A stretch of DNA of 64,000 bases, from contig CM070723.1 of assembly GCA_036346275.1 (NCBI GenBank), forward strand, positions 30,944,176-31,008,175, read 5' to 3'. Under the pieces are notes generated by a model. The model searched no databases. It was not told the origin of the DNA and saw only the letters and a program-made list of their open reading frames with translations. Both the position numbers and the translations under genes were made by a program. Of this stretch, positions 43,944-55,521 are shown piece by piece. Position 1 is the first letter of the stretch; every line of letters begins with the position of its first letter. The DNA is from Otatea glauca (taxonomy: Eukaryota; Streptophyta; Magnoliopsida; Poales; Poaceae).

Positions 43944-45731
43944 GCGATTGCGCAATAAATCCTTTTTCCGTATAAAAATAAATCCAGAAATTTTGATTTT
44001 CTGATTTTCTGTATTTTCTCTGAATTTAATTTTCCAGAAGCTCATTCTCCCTCATACAAACTCCGATTGAGGCGATTCAAGTTTCTAAATTTTTCTAAAA
44101 TCAAGATTTATCTTCCAGAGCCATTTACTTTCAGTTTTGATCTTGTTTGAGTCTCTGTTTTGTATTTATTTGGTTTCGTTGCTTCTTTTCCGGTAGACGC
44201 TACTTCCGAGGGAGCGAACGAAGACTTTGAAGACCAAGATTCAGCACTAGATCAGCAAGGCAAGTCATAATCCTTTGATCATGTTGATCCTATGTTTGCA
44301 AAAATAATTTACTTTTATACAACTGCATGCTATTTTGTGTATCAATACTTATTTAATGGGAGTAGATGTATACCTAGTTGACATTATGCCACCTTGATTA
44401 ATTGGGATGCCATGTATCCATTGTTAAACCTAGGTTGGGACATTACTAGTTGGACATAATCAATATACCAACATTGGGTTACGTAGCTATGCTTAGACAT
44501 GCTTAGATATACGTTGGGATTCATATCACATATTGAATAATGTTAATCTTGACTTAATGAGATATTGAATCGTGGCCGTTAGCCACTGTTGTAAAATTTG
44601 TTGTACCATGGCGGGTTTGCCATTGGTCTTGGTTGAACGAATTGTTTTCCCTCGGGCAAGTGATCGTGCAGTAAAGGGGGTGCTTTCTAGCACATTGGGA
44701 TGTGGATGTCTTGCCTGAGACAATTTAAGGACTTAATCTTGTGCGCCATTGAACTGGGCCTAACCGTACTACCACATGTCTGGAATGGGACAAACTTAGC
44801 TGATTAATTTGTAATGTCTAGCCTTGAGTACTGCCAGTTGGTGGTGTGGGTTCCAGGATGGACGGGTAGATTCGCAAGGCGCAAGAGGGGGCCCTAATGG
44901 GCGAAACCTTAGCGGGCAGTACCGAGTTTAGACAGTGCATTGTAAAGGCTTTGTCATGATATCTCTGTGACACACCAAAGGAAGTGTGTTAGTAACGTTT
45001 GCACAAAGAGATGTTCATGTCTTGTGGGTAAAGTTGTACAACCTCTGCAGAGTGTAAAACTATTCGAATAGCCGCGTCCGCGGTTATGGACAAAGCCCGG
45101 GAATTTCACACGGGGTATAGAGTGTTTCATAAAATGTGGAATGTGGGATTGTTGGGATGTGAACGGGGAGTTCACTGTTGTTTTGTTGTCTATCATTGAT
45201 CTATCAATCTTTTATTTTTATTTTTTTTATAAATATGCTTTCAATCTATTTATTATATTTCAATTCAAGTTACTGCTTTCTGCAAATGAAATATATGGCC
45301 ATCCTTGTCAAGCCGTGCATGAATATATTGCATCAATTCCCTACGGCTTGCTGAGTACCTTTGTACTCACAGCTTTATGCCCTTGTTGATCAGTTGCTGA
45401 AGGAGATAATGAATATCATGAGGAGGAATTCTATGAAGACTACGTGGATTAGGAAGGCGTTCCCCAGACGATTGCCTGTGGCGTGTCGAATGGCTCAAGT
45501 TATCTTTTCCGTTGCAATAGTATTTGTTTCTTAAGCCCTTAAGGCGTAATGGTGTAAACATTGACCATAAGGTCGTTTGCTTTATTTAATAATAATTTGC
45601 TTCTTCTTAGTTAATTCATTGTATGGAATGGTATTTCATCTATGTTTCCACTGTGTGCACTAGCATGATCCTGGACTAGTGCAGTATACACAGAGGGTTT
45701 CGGATTTGCAAATCCGGTTCCCGACAAGTAT

Positions 45732-47561
45732 TTCCTTGTGATGAAAACTAAGGTAACTCAATTTATTGCTCCATGATTCATCTAAAATTATTTGGGAGCT
45801 CATTTGCTGCTGTTTTCATCCTTAGGACCATTTCAAAGCGAGATTTCTTTTCCCGAAACCTTCGGTTCAGCATTCACTATTTTCAAGCTTTCGAGGCTTT
45901 CCTTTCCTCAAATGAATTTTCGGTCTTCATAGCCCTCAAAGAGAATTTGGAGACGGATCTATTCCACATTGATGATTTTTGCATTTGAACAATGGTTTAA
46001 AAGCTATAATCGATTTTGTGCTGCTATTTGCATATTTTTGAGATTTTAAGAGTTTTAAATTGGAATCTTGGCAAGCCTTTCAAGATGAAAACCAAGTGAA
46101 CTTATTAATTGCTCTAGGCTTCAAAATGGAGTATATCTATTTAAGTTTTCATTCCAATGAAAGTGCATCTTTTGGCTAAGTTATTCTGGAAATTGGATTT
46201 AATTGTAACTTAGCCTCAAAATGTTTCCTCTCTTGCATAACTCGGAGTTTATTATGGAAAAGAGAAAATTTCCCTTGTAAGCTCAAGAGTGAGGTTGAAT
46301 GTGTTTTACCCATTGTCTCTCTTACAAGTGGATGTCAAGATCAAATTTGAATGAGTTTCAAATATTCATTGTAAAGTGGTGTAATAAAATCTTTAATTGA
46401 TATCTTGAATTTCTTTGCATGCAAAGAGTATTGTCTTGTATATCATATATATCATGCATGTTGTACTTAGACATTATCAAACTAACTTGGGTCAAATTAA
46501 AAGATATTTGTTCCCAGAAATCGTGTGCTTTTCTATTGATGTTCAAGGTATTGGAAAAGGGGTCATCTTCGACGGTGGGATTAAGGAAATGGAGAGGAGC
46601 TCCATAGTCCGAGGGATCTAAGGCCGGGCGCGGTGATCATGACCGATTCGAACATGCGGTGGACAAGAATCGACAAAAGGACGTGTTTCTTTTTTGACCA
46701 TATTCAATAATGTCTGTGCACACCATTATGCTAAATTGTGTCATTCTAAATGGTGTTGTACCTTTCAATTGGTAATCATTAATTGGTATCCTTCGAGAGG
46801 TATCCTCTAATCCTAAATTGTTTTGAAGTGTCATCTGACTTGCATTTGACATTATCAAGAAGTAAAAGGTATATATGGGTGACACATTGCAAAGAGGTAT
46901 ATACCCTTGATAAGTTTATGAAATTCTTGATCATGAAAGTGCATCTTACTTATACAATTTTGATTCATGATCTTTTATACATCTTGTGATCATATAAGAA
47001 ATTCCTTCTTGTGTAATTTTCTTTATATGATCTTGATTGTTAGAATTTAATTTGATCATGAGCATGTGCTTAAATTATGTAAATTTGCTATATGATCTTG
47101 ATGTTTAAAGAATAAATCTTCTCCATGTGAAATCATATTCGTGTGTCATGTTTAAGCATCACTTATATCCTGTGAATCATGACTACTTTAAATTTGTATA
47201 ATTAGAAAAATCTATTACCTAAATCTTGGAAATAATTGGTATCATATCTTGCCTAGATTTAGGGGGAGCTTAATATTATTGTCCTATTACTAGCTCCTTA
47301 TTTTTATTTTTTTCTCCCTAATCTTTTTATTGAGTGTGCAATCAAAGGGGAGAATAGACAAGCACCTTTTTGGGATTAATGACAAAAGGGGGAGAATTTA
47401 TGGATTTATCAATTGTCCCCTAATCGATTGACAAAAAGGGATGATTTGTAAGTATGATCTCTTATTGTTTCTTCATGCTTGTTTTAATGCTAAATATCTT
47501 AATATTGTCATTTGGTGCAATTGATAATAGGTTTGTCATAAATCACCAAAAAGGGGGAGAT
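45732..47561 (+). other. C2 AT-rich non-coding region, right part
   Basis: 1.8 kb without a recognisable gene. Polypurine tracts are at 47261-47268, 47344-47353, 47384-47396 and 47548-47561, the last directly before the 3' LTR. Confidence 0.7.
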
Positions 47562-50102
47562 TCAAAGTGCATCTAGGCACTTATGTTATTTTGGTGATTA
47601 ATGACAAACGCATATAATGATAATCTATGAAATTGAGTAAATGCTTAACTTAGTGCTTAACAAATGACAAACCTCTAATATGATTATATTGGTATGAGAC
47701 TAACTTGTTATTGCCTAGTTGAGTATCAGTCTCATCTATTTAGAGGAAAATCAAGTGGGATGGTTAAGCAAAGATAAGGTATGCAATTTTGGTATCTATT
47801 CTATATTTGTTATTGCATTCCTTTCGTGCAAATGCATAGTGAACTCCAAGTAGCATGTTGATTATATATATGAACATTGGTTCATGTCATATTTATTTGT
47901 GCATATATATTCATTTGAGTTCATTATGTGCTTTGTTTTTAGTATGCATGTATTAACTAGAGTTAAACTTCATATTGCTATAGATTGACTTGGTGCATGC
48001 ATGTTTTAGTTGTATATCTTCTCATGCAATTCTCTTAGTGAAGTTTAATCTAGTGTTGGATCACATATTTACTCTTATTCCAAATATTATTTGCACATGT
48101 ACAATTCGTGTACATTCTATCATGTGCTTCATTTAAGTAAAGACTGTGATCCTTGCCATGATTTAATTGATTCATCATATTGGCAATTATCTCTCTAGTG
48201 CATATAGATCAATTACATATTCATCATGATGCACTTAGTAGAGAACATTTCTTATGTCAAGTGTTTCCATTTATGTTGTGCTTCTTTATATGAAACACTT
48301 GTTGTAATCAATTGTTCACAAATATCAACTTGTTTATATCTATTGAGCTTTTGGGACTAATTTCTATCATAAATGGATTGGAAAGACTTAGGTCCCGTAA
48401 GTGTATGATGACCAAGGTATCTTGGAGGATGATCGTTAAGCCGAGGTCAACAAGACGGCGGTGTCACCAAGAGTTGAGGACTAAGTCAAGATCGACTTGG
48501 CGTGGAGATCGTCAGAGAGGATGATCAAGTCAAGGTTGATAGGACGAGAGTCTCATGACGTGAATCGAGTCGAGTTGGACAAGGCGAAGATGTCATCAAT
48601 TATATGGTGAAAGTCTTCATGCATCGACATTAAGAAAGAAGACGGCAAGTGACTATTTCTAGACTTATATTATCTTTGATTTAATTTGAGTCTAAGGATT
48701 GCCGTACTATTAAGAGGGATGCGATGTCGAATGTCTTTTAGATGTGTCAAGTGCTCAAGTGATCCATCCTTGTGAAACTTAGAAAGAAAGTGGTGTTGGT
48801 GGTGCCGGAAAGTGAGGGTTCTAGGTCTCCCTTGGATTCCTTGTGAAATCTTTGTTTATCCTTTGAGTTTTGGGTAGTGAGACCTTGTTGGTTGTGTAGC
48901 CCTCGTTCTTAGCTTTCGGTAGAGTCTAAGAGCTCTGAAATCGGAGTCCGGAGTCAAAAGTTATGCTCATTTTCGTCGGGCTGCTCAGTGCTGTTTGGAC
49001 AATCCGGAGTATCCGGTTTTAAGTCCGGACACTCCGGGTTGAATTAGTCTGGAGTGTCCAGGGTATTTATCCGGAGTTTCTGGGTTGTGCGCAGCTGTCT
49101 CCAACGGCTAGTTTTTGTGGGGGCTCTATTTATAGCCCCATCCTCCCTCATTTTGTAGAGACTTTTACCCTGTTGATTAGAGGTGCTATACCCTTGTTCT
49201 TGAGCCCCCAAAACACCTTTTTACCCTTAGATCTAAGTGATCCCCTTTGTGAGAAGGGTTGGGAAGAGTTTGAGGAGTGAGGTGCTAGATTGAGTGAGTT
49301 TTGAGTTGATTGAGCACTTGATTTCATCGCCAAGCTTGTTCTTCGTGAGCATTTGTTACTCTTGGAGGTTGAGGACTCCTAGACGGCTAGGAGGTCGCCT
49401 ACGAGCCACCAGAGCTTTGTGTGGTTGGCCGTGGGAAGTTTGTGAAGGCCGGTTCCGCCTCCGTAAGGAAAGGAATCAAAGGAGTGAAGACCGGCGAGTG
49501 CATTTGTGCAACACCGGGAGGAAGAGGGTTGAAAGAGACCCCGACTCAAGTGTGACCGAGCCGCCTCAACGGAGACGTAGGATCCCCTCAAGGATCCGAA
49601 CTTCGGGTGAAAAATCATCGTCTCCAAGTTTGCTTCTTACTCTTGCTTTAGTATTTGATTTTGAATCTTGAAATTGCCCGATCTACTCTATTGTTGTGTT
49701 TGGCTCTAGATCTACATCATCCCAAGGTACCTGATAGCATTTAGATCTTTTGTATTCAAGTAGATTGTTGAAAAATTGCAGGGATTTAAAATCTCATTTC
49801 GAGGTCTTAAATCCGGAGTATCCGGACTCCTAAACCCAGATAGTCCGGACATTTCGGAGTATCCGGAGATAAGTCCCGGACACTCTGGTCCCAGTCCCTC
49901 GGGTCCAATCCGGAGTATCCGGACTCCTGACCCCGAACAGTCCGGACATATTGGAGTATCTGGATAAAAGTCTCGGACACTCCGGACTTAGACCCTCGGG
50001 AGATTTTATTTAGCTGCAAATTTTTGTTACGCTGCAATTTAGTTTTAAATATTTTAATTCGCCTATTCACCCCCCCTCTAGGCGACATCCCCTGTCCTTT
50101 CA
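47562..50102 (+). repeat. C2 3' LTR
   Basis: 2,541 bp. The first two bases read tc instead of tg, a change from the 5' LTR. It contains the intact MSA-like motif tccaacggcta at 49100-49110, just before tatttata. Confidence 0.92.
49099..49111 (+). promoter_or_regulatory. MSA-like MYB site in C2 3' LTR
   Basis: ctccaacggctag contains tccaacggcta, a full match to the published mitosis-specific activator consensus YCYAACGGYYA, 16 bp upstream of the TATA-like box. In the 5' LTR (37231-37243) the core CG is TG. Confidence 0.5.
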
Positions 50103-50107
50103 ACTAG

Positions 50108-50298
50108 GCTGAACATGTTGCGCGAATATGGACTTTATATTAATTTTATCTACATATAGCTAGTTTTCTCAAAAGGCCAATATACTTAATTTGAAATAAT
50201 TCCAAATAAAATCCAGAAAAATCCAATAAATTCAAGAATTCCATAAAATGCACAACTAACACAATAGATTAAATAAAGGGAAAAATTGGGATGTTACA
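50108..50298 (-). mobile_element. S2: solo LTR of family S, right part
   Basis: It finishes the LTR after C2 with AT-rich sequence ending attgggatgttaca, the same end as S1 (gggatgttaca). The combined length of about 3.07 kb makes S2 the longest of the three copies. Confidence 0.8.
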
Positions 50299-50308
50299 AT
50301 GGTAACAT

Positions 50309-51170
50309 CGATTTAATCACCAAGGTATGAGAAGAGATCCACCACCACGAGAGGTACATGACCGTGATGACCCACTTGGTAAAATTAAATTCACTATGTC
50401 TCCTTTTGCTGGAAAGTATGATCCTGATGCATATGTCACATGGGAGTTAGTCGTAGGACAAAAATATGTTTGCTACGTTTTTTCTATAGATAAGAAAGTT
50501 AGGGCTGCTACTAGTGTTTTCTCTGATTTTGCATCTATTTGGTGAACTGAGTATTGTCGTAATATTCAGAAGATACCTACAACGTGGAATGCATTTAAGA
50601 GAGCTATGAGACATAGATTTGTACCTTCTTATTATTCTTGTGATTTGCTTAACAATTTCCAACGCTTAAGTCAGGGTAGTAAAACAGTAGAAGAATACTA
50701 CCAAGAACTACAAATTGGTTTGTTGCGTTGTGGGTTAGAAGAAACCGAAGATGCTAAAATGGCTAGATTTCTAGGAGGGCTTAACTATGAAATTCAGGAC
50801 ATTCTTGATTATAAAGAATACAACTATATCACCTGTTTGTTTCATCTTGCTTGTAAAGCTTAACGTGAAGTGTAGGGAAGACAGTCCCGTTCCAGGAGCA
50901 ATTTTGGATGTTCTTTTGCTGGTAGGTCAAACCAGTCACAGAGCCAGATGCCACCCCTGCCACCTACTACCTACCACACGTGGGTGCCCTACGTCGTCCA
51001 CCCCTACTCCCCGTGCTCCTAAGCAAGCAAGTCCACAGTTCAAGCTCCTGCAAATAGTTCTACTTCAGTTGCTTCTACCAGATGATCAAGAGATGTACAA
51101 TGCTATTGTTGCAAGGGTTTTGGGCACATGATACATGACTGCCCAAATCAGCAAGCCCTCCTCGTCAAAG
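50309..51170 (+). pseudogene. G1 gag, capsid and zinc knuckle
   Basis: It continues the gag cut by S2. IKFTMSPFAGKYDPDAYVTW opens the retrotransposon gag domain, which continues with RAMRHRFVPSYYSCDLLNNF, LSQGSKTVEEYYQELQ and MARFLGGLNYEIQDI. A TGA lies at about 50543 and the frame changes near 50860. A CCHC zinc knuckle, CYCCKGFGHMIHDC, occupies 51101-51141 in a third frame. Domain order and wording are those of grass gypsy gag proteins. It cannot produce a full Gag. Confidence 0.82.
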
Positions 51171-52960
51171 ACAATGGTATGGATGAGGAATATGCTATGC
51201 TTCCCACTGACCTTGCAGGTGTGGAACATGAATCTGATCATTCAGAGGAAGAACATGTTGGTGCTGAAACTTCTGATATGTACTTAAGCATTATTATGAA
51301 GCGTGTGCTAAGTTCTCAAATTGATCATGCTGAACAGAACCAATATCATAACTTGTTTCAAACAAAGTTCGTCATCAATGAATGTTCGCGCAGAGTCATT
51401 ACATACGAAGGGAGTTGCAACAATCTTGCAAGCATGGACATGGTCGAGAAGCTTGGCTTGACCACCAATCAACATCCTCATCCTTACTACATTTAATGGT
51501 TTAATTCTTGTGGTAAGCTGAAGGTAACACACATTGTGAGGGTATACTTTTCTTTTGGTTCGTATCATGATTATGCTGATTGCGATGTTGTACCTATATA
51601 AGCATCTTCTTTGTTATTGGGTAGACATTGGCAGTATGATAGAGATACTATTCATCATGGTAGAACCAATCAATATACTATCATGTCAAAAGGAAAGAAA
51701 ATTGTTTTGCTTCCAATGTCTCCTGAAGCAATTTTGAAAGATGAATTAGATAGAGCTAATAGAGAAGAAGAGAGTAGCAAAAGTGAAAATCAGATTGTAG
51801 CTAAAGAATTTGTGCAATATGAGAAGAAAGAACCTAGTGCTAGCAAAGGTGAAATTAAATTGAAAGGATCTATTTTGCTTGCTACTAAATCTGATTTTAA
51901 TGAATTGGAGGTGGATAATTATGTTTGCTATTGTTTACTTTGCAAAGATGCTTTGTTTTCACTTGAGCATTTGCCTGCATCTTTGCCTCCTGCTGTTACT
52001 AACCTTATGCATGACTTTGCTAATATGTTTCCATCTGAAAATACCCCCGGGGTTGCCACCTGTTAAAGGAATTGAGCATCAAATTGACTTATTCCTGGGA
52101 GCTTCTTTGCCAAACCGTGCGCCATATAGGACTAATCTAGAGAAGACCAAGGAAATTTAGAGTCAAGTGCAAGACTTGTTTGACAAAAGGTATGTATGTG
52201 AAAACCTTAGTTCTTATGCTATTCCTGTTATTTTAGTTCCTGAGAAAGTTGGATCATGGCGTATGAGTGTTGATTGTACAACCTTTGATAATATCACTAT
52301 TAGATACCATCATCCTATTCCTTGGTTAGATGATATGCTTACGAATTGAGTTGTTCCACTATTTTCTCTAAAGTAGACTTGTGTAGTGGTTACCATCAGA
52401 TTAGAATAACACTTGAAGATAAATGAAAAACTGCATTTAAAACTACGTTCGGGTTATATGAGTGGTTACTGATGCCTTTTGCTCTAACTAATGCACCTAA
52501 CACTTTCATGAGATTAATGAACGAAGTTTTACATAATTTTATTGGTAAATCTGTAGTGGTTTACTTTGATAATATATTAATTTACAGTAAGTCACTTGAT
52601 TAACATATTGAAAACTTACGTGCTGTTTTTATTGCTTTGAGAGATGCACGTTTGTTTGGTAATCTCAAAAAGTGCACCTTTTGCACCGATCGAGTTTGTT
52701 TTCTTGACTATGTTGTTAGTCCACATAGAAATGAGGTAGATGAAGCCAAGATTGAAGCTATTAAGAGTTGGCTCACACGACAAACCATCATACAAGTGCA
52801 AAGTTTTCATGGACTCACTGGATTCTATCATTGCTTTGTGATGGATTTCAGCACCCTCGCCGCACCACTTAATGATTTGACCAAGAAAGGCTTTACCTTC
52901 AAATGGGGACAAACACAAGAAGAAGCCTTAAACCTTCTCAAAGAAAAGCTCACAAATGCA
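51171..52960 (+). pseudogene. G1 protease and reverse transcriptase
   Basis: Protease region: GSCNNLASMDMVEKLGLTTN follows a degraded active-site loop where ITYEGS stands at the Asp-Gly-Gly position, so the catalytic aspartate is lost. SLLLGRHWQYDRDTIHHGRT marks the end. RT begins LPNRAPYRTNLEKTKEI near 52110, has WRMSVDCTTFDNITIRYHHP, then several frame changes. The catalytic box reads YFDN (52562-52573), with the second aspartate replaced by asparagine. ARLFGNLKKCTFCTDRVCFL continues into the thumb. At least four stops lie within the domain. Confidence 0.85.
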
Positions 52961-54632
52961 CCGTTACTCCAATTTTCTGATTTCGGTAAGACTTTTGAAC
53001 TTGAATGTGATGCTAGTGAAACTGGAATTGGTGGTGTGTTACTTCAAGAAGGTAAACATGTTGCTTACTTTAGTGACAAATTGAATGGGCCTAGTCTGAA
53101 TTATTCAACTTATGATAAAGAATAATATGCTCTTGTGTGTGTGCTTGAAACTTGGCAACATTATTTAAGGCCCAAAGAGTTTGTTATTCATTCTGATCAT
53201 AAATCATTGAAACATGTTAGAAAAGTCAAGCTAAACTGAGTCGTAGGCATGCTCGTTTGGTTGAATTCATTGAATCTTTTCCTTTTGTCATAAAACATAA
53301 GAAAGGGAAGGAAAATGTGATTGCTGATGCTTTGTCTGGATGTTATACTTTGTTGTCTCAACTTGATTGTAGAATTTTGGGCTTAGAGACTAAAAGATTT
53401 ATATGCTTTTCATGATGAATTAAAAGATTCCATCTCCAATTGTGAAGATAGTAAATTCTGGAACAAATTTGTTTTATAGGAAGAGTTCTTGTTTAGAGCT
53501 AACAAGCTATGCATTCAAGCTAGCTCCATTTGTCTTTTGTTGCTATAGGAGGTGGATGGAGAACTCATGTGACATTTTGGTATCAAGAAGACGGAGGACA
53601 TCCTTGCTAAACATTTTTATTGGCAAAGATGAGGCGTGATATCGAGTGCTTTGTTGCTCGCTGCACTACATGCTAAAAAGCTAACTCTCGATTGAATCCA
53701 CATGGTTTATATAAGCCTCTTCCTGTTCCTAGTGTGTTTTGGGAGGATATTTCTGTGGATTTTGTTTTAGGATTGCCTATGACAAAGAGGAGGGACAGTA
53801 TTTTTGTAATAGTGGATAGATTTTCTAAGATGGTACATTTTATTCCTTGTTATAAGAGAGATGATGCTACACATGTTACTGATTTATTTTTTAGGGAGTT
53901 CGTTCGACTACATGGTGTGCCAAGCACAATTGTTTAGATCGAGATGCGAAGTTCTTGTGCCACGTTTGGAGTACCTTATGGAACCAGTTGGGGATGAAGT
54001 TGCTATTCTCTATCACATATTATCCATAAACTGATGGACAAATTGATGTCGTCAACCTCATATTGTCAACCATGTGAGGGTTGTTTTGAAGAAAAACATA
54101 AAGTTGTGAGAAGAATGTCTACCTCATGTGTAGTTTGCCTACAATCACTCCCTGCATTCAATAAAAAAGATGAGCCCATTTCAGGTAGTATATGGCTTTA
54201 ACCCTCGCGCTCCGATTGATTTGTTACCTCTACTATCCTCAGAGAAGGTAAATCTAGATGGTAAGAAATGTGCTGAATTTGTTCTTAAGTTGCATGAGAC
54301 AATAAAAGAAAACATGGAGTGCATGAATGAGAAATATAGGGTTGCTGGTAGTAAAAGTAGAAGAGAAATAACTTTTAAACTTGGTTATCTTGTTTGGCTG
54401 CATTTAAGAAAAGATAGATTTCCCGATTTCAGAAAGTCTAAGTTGATACCTAGAGACCTAGAGCTGATAGACCTTTTAAGATTATTGAATAGTTTAATTA
54501 TAAAGCATACAAGCTTGAGTTGCGTGTAGATTTTAGGGTTAGTCCCACATTTAACATTGCAGATTTGAAGCAATACTTTGGAGAAGAAGATGAGCTTGAG
54601 TCGAGGACAACTCCAATTCAAGAGGGACATGA
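52961..54632 (+). pseudogene. G1 RNase H and integrase
   Basis: RNase H: FELECDASETGIGGVLLQEG, then NYSTYDKE followed by a TAA at 53123-53125, and VIHSDHKSLKHV after it. Integrase: HH-CC finger remnants (ARCTTC), SVDFVLGLPMTKRRDSIFVI with the first Asp, and MVHFIPCYKRDDATHVTDLF. The second Asp is in a shifted frame near 53940. The position of the catalytic glutamate reads GQIDVV near 54037, an Asp. The C-terminal part includes PFQVVYGFNPRAPIDLLPL and LVWLHLRKDRFPDFRKSKL. The last frame, VSPTFNIADLKQYFGEEDEL, runs on into the 3' LTR, so pol overlapped the LTR. No chromodomain was recognised. Confidence 0.85.
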
Positions 54633-55521
54633 TGATGAGGACATCACTTTCTTTGATACACACAACACTCCTACACAAGATGCTAGGTATGGATCTATGA
54701 CAAAAGCACGTGCACGATTGTTGAATTATCAGGTCTCATTTCTAGGAGTTCGTAATTTTCTTATTTAGGATGGATTGGTATCTAAGTCATGCATTGTTAT
54801 CCTATCTAGGAACAATGGTGAGGGGAGTAGCACTACTACCACAACAAGTCTAGGCCGACTCTGCTTCAATTCCAGTCTAATTCGGAATTAGCTTAACAGT
54901 TCTGATTTAAAATAATCATAACTTTCACATATAGAGTCGGTTGGAGGTGTGCGAGTAATTGATTGAAAGATTATGATGAGAACTTTCGAATGGATTTGGC
55001 TCTACCTTCAAATTCGCTGTCTACATGTCACAACCGTCAAAGAGAGGTGCTACGCCACTTTTACCAATTGTGCTTCCACATATGTAATAGGAAGCCCCAA
55101 GAGGGACACTCAGGAGGAATCTATGTCCGTGTCCACCTCCTAGATGCACCCCCTTTAGATGCTTATTTTAGTTAGCCAAGCTCCCTCATGAGACTTGGTC
55201 TTTGTTTAGTCGTAGTTTTTCTTAGTGAAACTATTTGGTATTCTCTTCTTCAGCTAGATCAACGGCAATACCGTGCTTCGGAACCCCACGTCAATACTTT
55301 AATTATATTTGAAATTTTCTTTGTTCATGCTTGTTCTTCATTTGCTTGCAGGAATTGATCTTTATGATCAGGTTAATCGGGCTTTAGCATGGTTCATAAC
55401 AATTCAGAGTTTAGTTCAGCGATTGCTTGGCGTCGGTCGATAGCCTGGATCGTGAGGGTAGTTTCTACTAATCGAGAGTTATCCAAGTCACCGAAAGATC
55501 GGGCCTCCATTAGCCTCATCA
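54633..55521 (+). repeat. G1 3' LTR
   Basis: 889 bp, tgatgaggacatcac to cctcatca, followed by AGACG, the altered copy of the AGATG target. Its first ~135 bp are read as the C-terminus of pol (DTHNTPTQDARYGSMTKARA). Confidence 0.88.

Larger units (their letters stand above)
42847..45726 (+). mobile_element. S3: solo LTR of family S
   Basis: 2,880 bp from tgtaacatcccaaaatt to cggttcccgaca, bounded by perfect AGTAT (42842-42846 and 45727-45731). It is the reverse complement of S1 along its length. A TATA box ctataaaag and a GC-rich leader (43420-43960) give the orientation. Open frames in this leader reflect its base composition and differ between copies, so I do not annotate a gene. Confidence 0.9.
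35694..50102 (+). mobile_element. C2: gag-only, non-autonomous Sirevirus-like element
   Basis: LTRs of 2,535 and 2,541 bp with perfect ACTAG TSDs (35689-35693 and 50103-50107). Inside are a tRNA-Met-type primer site, a gag gene with two zinc knuckles, and about 4.7 kb of AT-rich non-coding DNA (S3 excluded). No protease, integrase, RT or RNase H sequence was found in any frame. LTR palindromes, repeated polypurine tracts and the gag C-terminus place it among Sireviruses. Confidence 0.88.
6632..55521 (+). mobile_element. G1: Ty3/gypsy element carrying nested insertions
   Basis: The LTRs begin tgatgaggacat and end cctcatca. The 5' LTR is in three pieces (6632-7092, 19782-20134, 31101-31193; about 907 bp once the insertions are removed); the 3' LTR is 889 bp. 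The TSD is AGATG on the left and AGACG on the right, one change. The native internal region is 31194-32817 and 50299-54632, with gag, protease, RT, RNase H and integrase in gypsy order, all broken. It hosts C1, G2 (with G3) and S2 (with C2 and S3). The closeness of the domains to grass gypsy polyproteins is clear; I do not assign a lineage. Confidence 0.88.

Noticed and set aside
43352..43975. 207-codon GC-rich open frame in S3 (and similar frames in S1 and S2)
   Set aside because: Long frames exist in several phases and on both strands of the GC-rich leader, the peptides differ between the three LTR copies, and no domain is visible. It is a composition effect.
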